A stretch of 64,000 bases of DNA from NCBI RefSeq assembly GCF_013337685.1, contig NZ_SUQN01000002.1, positions 434,001 through 498,000 on the forward strand. Direction: 5' to 3'. Positions 62,146 to 64,000 of the stretch are shown here, one piece after another. The stretch's first letter is position 1. Every line of letters begins with the position of its first letter. The notes beneath the pieces are model-generated. The model saw only the letters and a list, made by a program, of their open reading frames with translations. It was not told the DNA's origin and did not search any database. A program made the translations under genes and the position numbers. Source of the DNA: Citrobacter gillenii (GTDB taxonomy: Bacteria > Pseudomonadota > Gammaproteobacteria > Enterobacterales > Enterobacteriaceae).

Positions 62146-63369
62146 ATGAGTAGCGTAGATATTCTTGTTCCCGACCTGCCTGAATCTGTGGCTGACGCAA
62201 CCGTAGCGACCTGGCATAAAAAACCGGGCGATAGCGTTAAGCGCGATGAAGTGCTGGTAGAAATCGAAACTGACAAAGTGGTACTGGAAGTACCGGCATC
62301 AGCGGACGGTATTCTTGATGCGGTTCTGGAAGATGAAGGGACAACCGTCACGTCTCGCCAGATCCTCGGTCGCCTGCGTGAAGGTAACAGCGCCGGGAAA
62401 GAGACCAGCGCCAAGTCTGAAGAAAAAGATTCTACTCCGGCGCAGCGCCAGCAGGCCTCGCTCTCCGAGCAGAATAACGATGCCCTGAGCCCGGCGATTC
62501 GTCGCCTGCTGGGTGAGCATAACCTCGAAGCCAGCGCCATTAATGGTACCGGTGTCGGCGGCCGCATCACTCGTGAAGATGTTGAAAAACATCTGGCTAA
62601 AGCTCCGGCAGCGAAAGCGGAAGCCAAAGCACCGGCAGCCGCACCTGCCGCTCAACCTGCACTGGGTGCGCGTGGTGAGAAACGTGTTCCGATGACCCGT
62701 CTGCGTAAACGCGTGGCCGAGCGTCTGCTGGAAGCGAAAAACTCCACCGCGATGCTGACGACCTTCAACGAAGTCAACATGAAGCCAATCATGGATCTGC
62801 GTAAGCAGTACGGTGATGCGTTTGAAAAACGTCACGGTATCCGTCTGGGCTTTATGTCGTTCTACGTGAAAGCCGTGGTTGAAGCGCTGAAACGCTTCCC
62901 TGAAGTCAACGCCTCTATCGATGGCGATGACGTGGTGTATCACAACTACTTTGATGTCAGCATGGCGGTCTCTACGCCGCGCGGCCTGGTGACTCCGGTT
63001 CTGCGCAATGTTGACCTGCTGGGTATGGCTGACATCGAGAAAAATATCAAAGAACTGGCAGTGAAAGGTCGCGACGGCAAGTTGACGGTCGAGGATCTGA
63101 CGGGCGGGAACTTCACTATCACTAACGGTGGTGTGTTCGGTTCCTTGATGTCTACGCCGATCATCAACCCGCCGCAGAGCGCCATCCTGGGTATGCATGC
63201 CATCAAAGACAGGCCGATGGCGGTAGACGGCAAGGTTGAAATCCTGCCGATGATGTATCTGGCGCTGTCTTATGACCACCGTCTGATCGATGGTCGTGAG
63301 TCAGTGGGCTTCCTGGTGACCATTAAAGAGTTGCTGGAAGATCCAACGCGTCTGCTGTTAGACGTGTAA
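62146..63369 (+). CDS. sucB: 2-oxoglutarate dehydrogenase E2 (dihydrolipoyl succinyltransferase)
   Basis: Forms the core of the complex. Lipoyl domain with Lys44 ([11 protein letters not shown]), a peripheral-subunit-binding domain ([16 protein letters not shown]) after an Ala/Pro linker, and the catalytic domain with [11 protein letters not shown]. 407 residues (E. coli 405). Follows sucA by 14 bp. Confidence 0.98.
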   Translation: MSSVDILVPDLPESVADATVATWHKKPGDSVKRDEVLVEIETDKVVLEVPASADGILDAVLEDEGTTVTSRQILGRLREGNSAGKETSAKSEEKDSTPAQRQQASLSEQNNDALSPAIRRLLGEHNLEASAINGTGVGGRITREDVEKHLAKAPAAKAEAKAPAAAPAAQPALGARGEKRVPMTRLRKRVAERLLEAKNSTAMLTTFNEVNMKPIMDLRKQYGDAFEKRHGIRLGFMSFYVKAVVEALKRFPEVNASIDGDDVVYHNYFDVSMAVSTPRGLVTPVLRNVDLLGMADIEKNIKELAVKGRDGKLTVEDLTGGNFTITNGGVFGSLMSTPIINPPQSAILGMHAIKDRPMAVDGKVEILPMMYLALSYDHRLIDGRESVGFLVTIKELLEDPTRLLLDV

Positions 63370-63388
63370 CTATAAAGAGTATCACCTG

Positions 63389-63422
63389 CCCCGTAGGTCT
63401 GCGGCCTTATCAGGCCTACGGG
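63389..63422. repeat. REP element between sucB and sucC
   Basis: CCCCGTAGGTCTGCGGCC then TTATCAGGCCTACGGG; a small palindromic unit in the sucABCD message. Confidence 0.75.
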
Positions 63423-63460
63423 TTATAAGATAACGATTACCTGAAGGATGGACAGAACAC

Positions 63461-64000
63461 ATGAACTTACATGAATATCAGGCAAAACAACTTTTTGCCC
63501 GCTATGGCTTACCGGCACCGGTGGGTTATGCCTGTACTACTCCGCGTGAAGCCGAAGAAGCTGCCTCTAAAATCGGCGCAGGTCCATGGGTAGTAAAATG
63601 TCAGGTTCACGCTGGTGGCCGCGGTAAAGCGGGCGGTGTGAAGGTCGTTAACAGCAAAGAAGACATTCGCGCTTTTGCTGAACACTGGCTGGGTAAACGT
63701 CTGGTCACTTACCAGACGGACGCCAATGGCCAACCGGTAAATCAGATTCTGGTTGAAGCTGCGACCGATATTGGTAAAGAACTTTACCTCGGCGCAGTGG
63801 TTGACCGTAGCTCCCGTCGCGTGGTCTTTATGGCCTCTACCGAAGGCGGCGTGGAAATCGAAAAAGTCGCGGAAGAAACCCCGCACCTGATCCACAAAGT
63901 CGCACTGGATCCGCTGGCGGGCCCAATGCCGTATCAGGGACGTGAGCTGGCATTCAAACTGGGTCTGGAAGGTAAACAGGTTCAGCAGTTCACCAAAATC
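63461..64000 (+). CDS. sucC: Succinyl-CoA synthetase beta subunit (3' end outside window)
   Basis: The ADP-forming beta subunit, interconverting succinyl-CoA and succinate with ATP formation. 180 codons are present, starting [18 protein letters not shown] with the ATP-grasp residues in [17 protein letters not shown]. The gene continues past the right edge (E. coli 388 residues); sucD should follow. Confidence 0.97.
   Translation, partial: MNLHEYQAKQLFARYGLPAPVGYACTTPREAEEAASKIGAGPWVVKCQVHAGGRGKAGGVKVVNSKEDIRAFAEHWLGKRLVTYQTDANGQPVNQILVEAATDIGKELYLGAVVDRSSRRVVFMASTEGGVEIEKVAEETPHLIHKVALDPLAGPMPYQGRELAFKLGLEGKQVQQFTKI

Overview
The window is a chromosomal segment of an enteric gammaproteobacterium. 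Gene order (lnt-ybeX-ybeY-ybeZ-miaB, ubiF, the seven-tRNA Met/Leu/Gln cluster, asnB, nagDCAB/nagE, glnS, chiPQ, fur-fldA-ybfE-ybfF-seqA-pgm, kdpEDCBAF, phrB, pxp genes, gltA, sdhCDAB, sucABC) is the E. coli/Salmonella 15-17 minute core, and the proteins differ from E. coli by only a few residues per hundred. Accessory content (a mannose-type PTS operon between chiQ and fur, an Rpn-type nuclease gene beside phrB, and a DUF969-DUF979-pcp insert between pxpA and nei) together with ERIC and REP repeats points to Citrobacter or a near relative rather than E. coli K-12. The genus is inferred from memory of gene content, not from a search.

Layout. 1-5.7 kb: minus-strand lipoprotein acylation, ribosome/rRNA maturation and tRNA-modification genes. 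5.8-7.0 kb: ubiF. 7.1-7.9 kb: minus-strand tRNA operon with a consensus promoter and terminator. 8.0-16.4 kb: asnB, then the N-acetylglucosamine regulon, nagBACD facing nagE across a control region with two NagC operators and a CRP site. 16.5-20.6 kb: glnS and chitoporin chiPQ, whose leader holds the ChiX pairing sequence, a NagC-like palindrome and a complete ERIC element. 20.6-26.7 kb: accessory EIIA-BtpA-EIIB-EIIC-EIID operon with a sigma-54 promoter and its LevR-type activator. 27.0-32.2 kb: fur (with uof), fldA, ybfE, ybfF, seqA-pgm. 32.2-40.5 kb: the complete potassium system kdpFABCDE and ybfA. 40.6-45.3 kb: ybgA-phrB, an Rpn nuclease gene, dtpD. 45.5-52.0 kb: ybgI, 5-oxoprolinase pxpBCA, a two-gene DUF969/DUF979 membrane system, pyroglutamyl peptidase pcp, and nei. 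52.1-53.5 kb: an orphan periplasmic protein converging on abrB. 53.7-64.0 kb: gltA divergent from sdhCDAB-sucABC (TCA cycle), with sucC cut by the window edge.

How they work together. NagC, GlcNAc-6-P and CRP probably coordinate nagE uptake, nagBA catabolism and chitoporin. Pcp releases pyroglutamate from peptide N-termini and PxpABC opens it to glutamate, so DUF969/DUF979 may be the missing transport step. The accessory PTS has all four mannose-family domains but only one soluble companion, a BtpA/SgcQ-like TIM barrel, and its substrate cannot be read from the sequence. Repeats are frequent: five long ERIC elements, one collapsed ERIC and six REP/BIME clusters, nearly all between genes.
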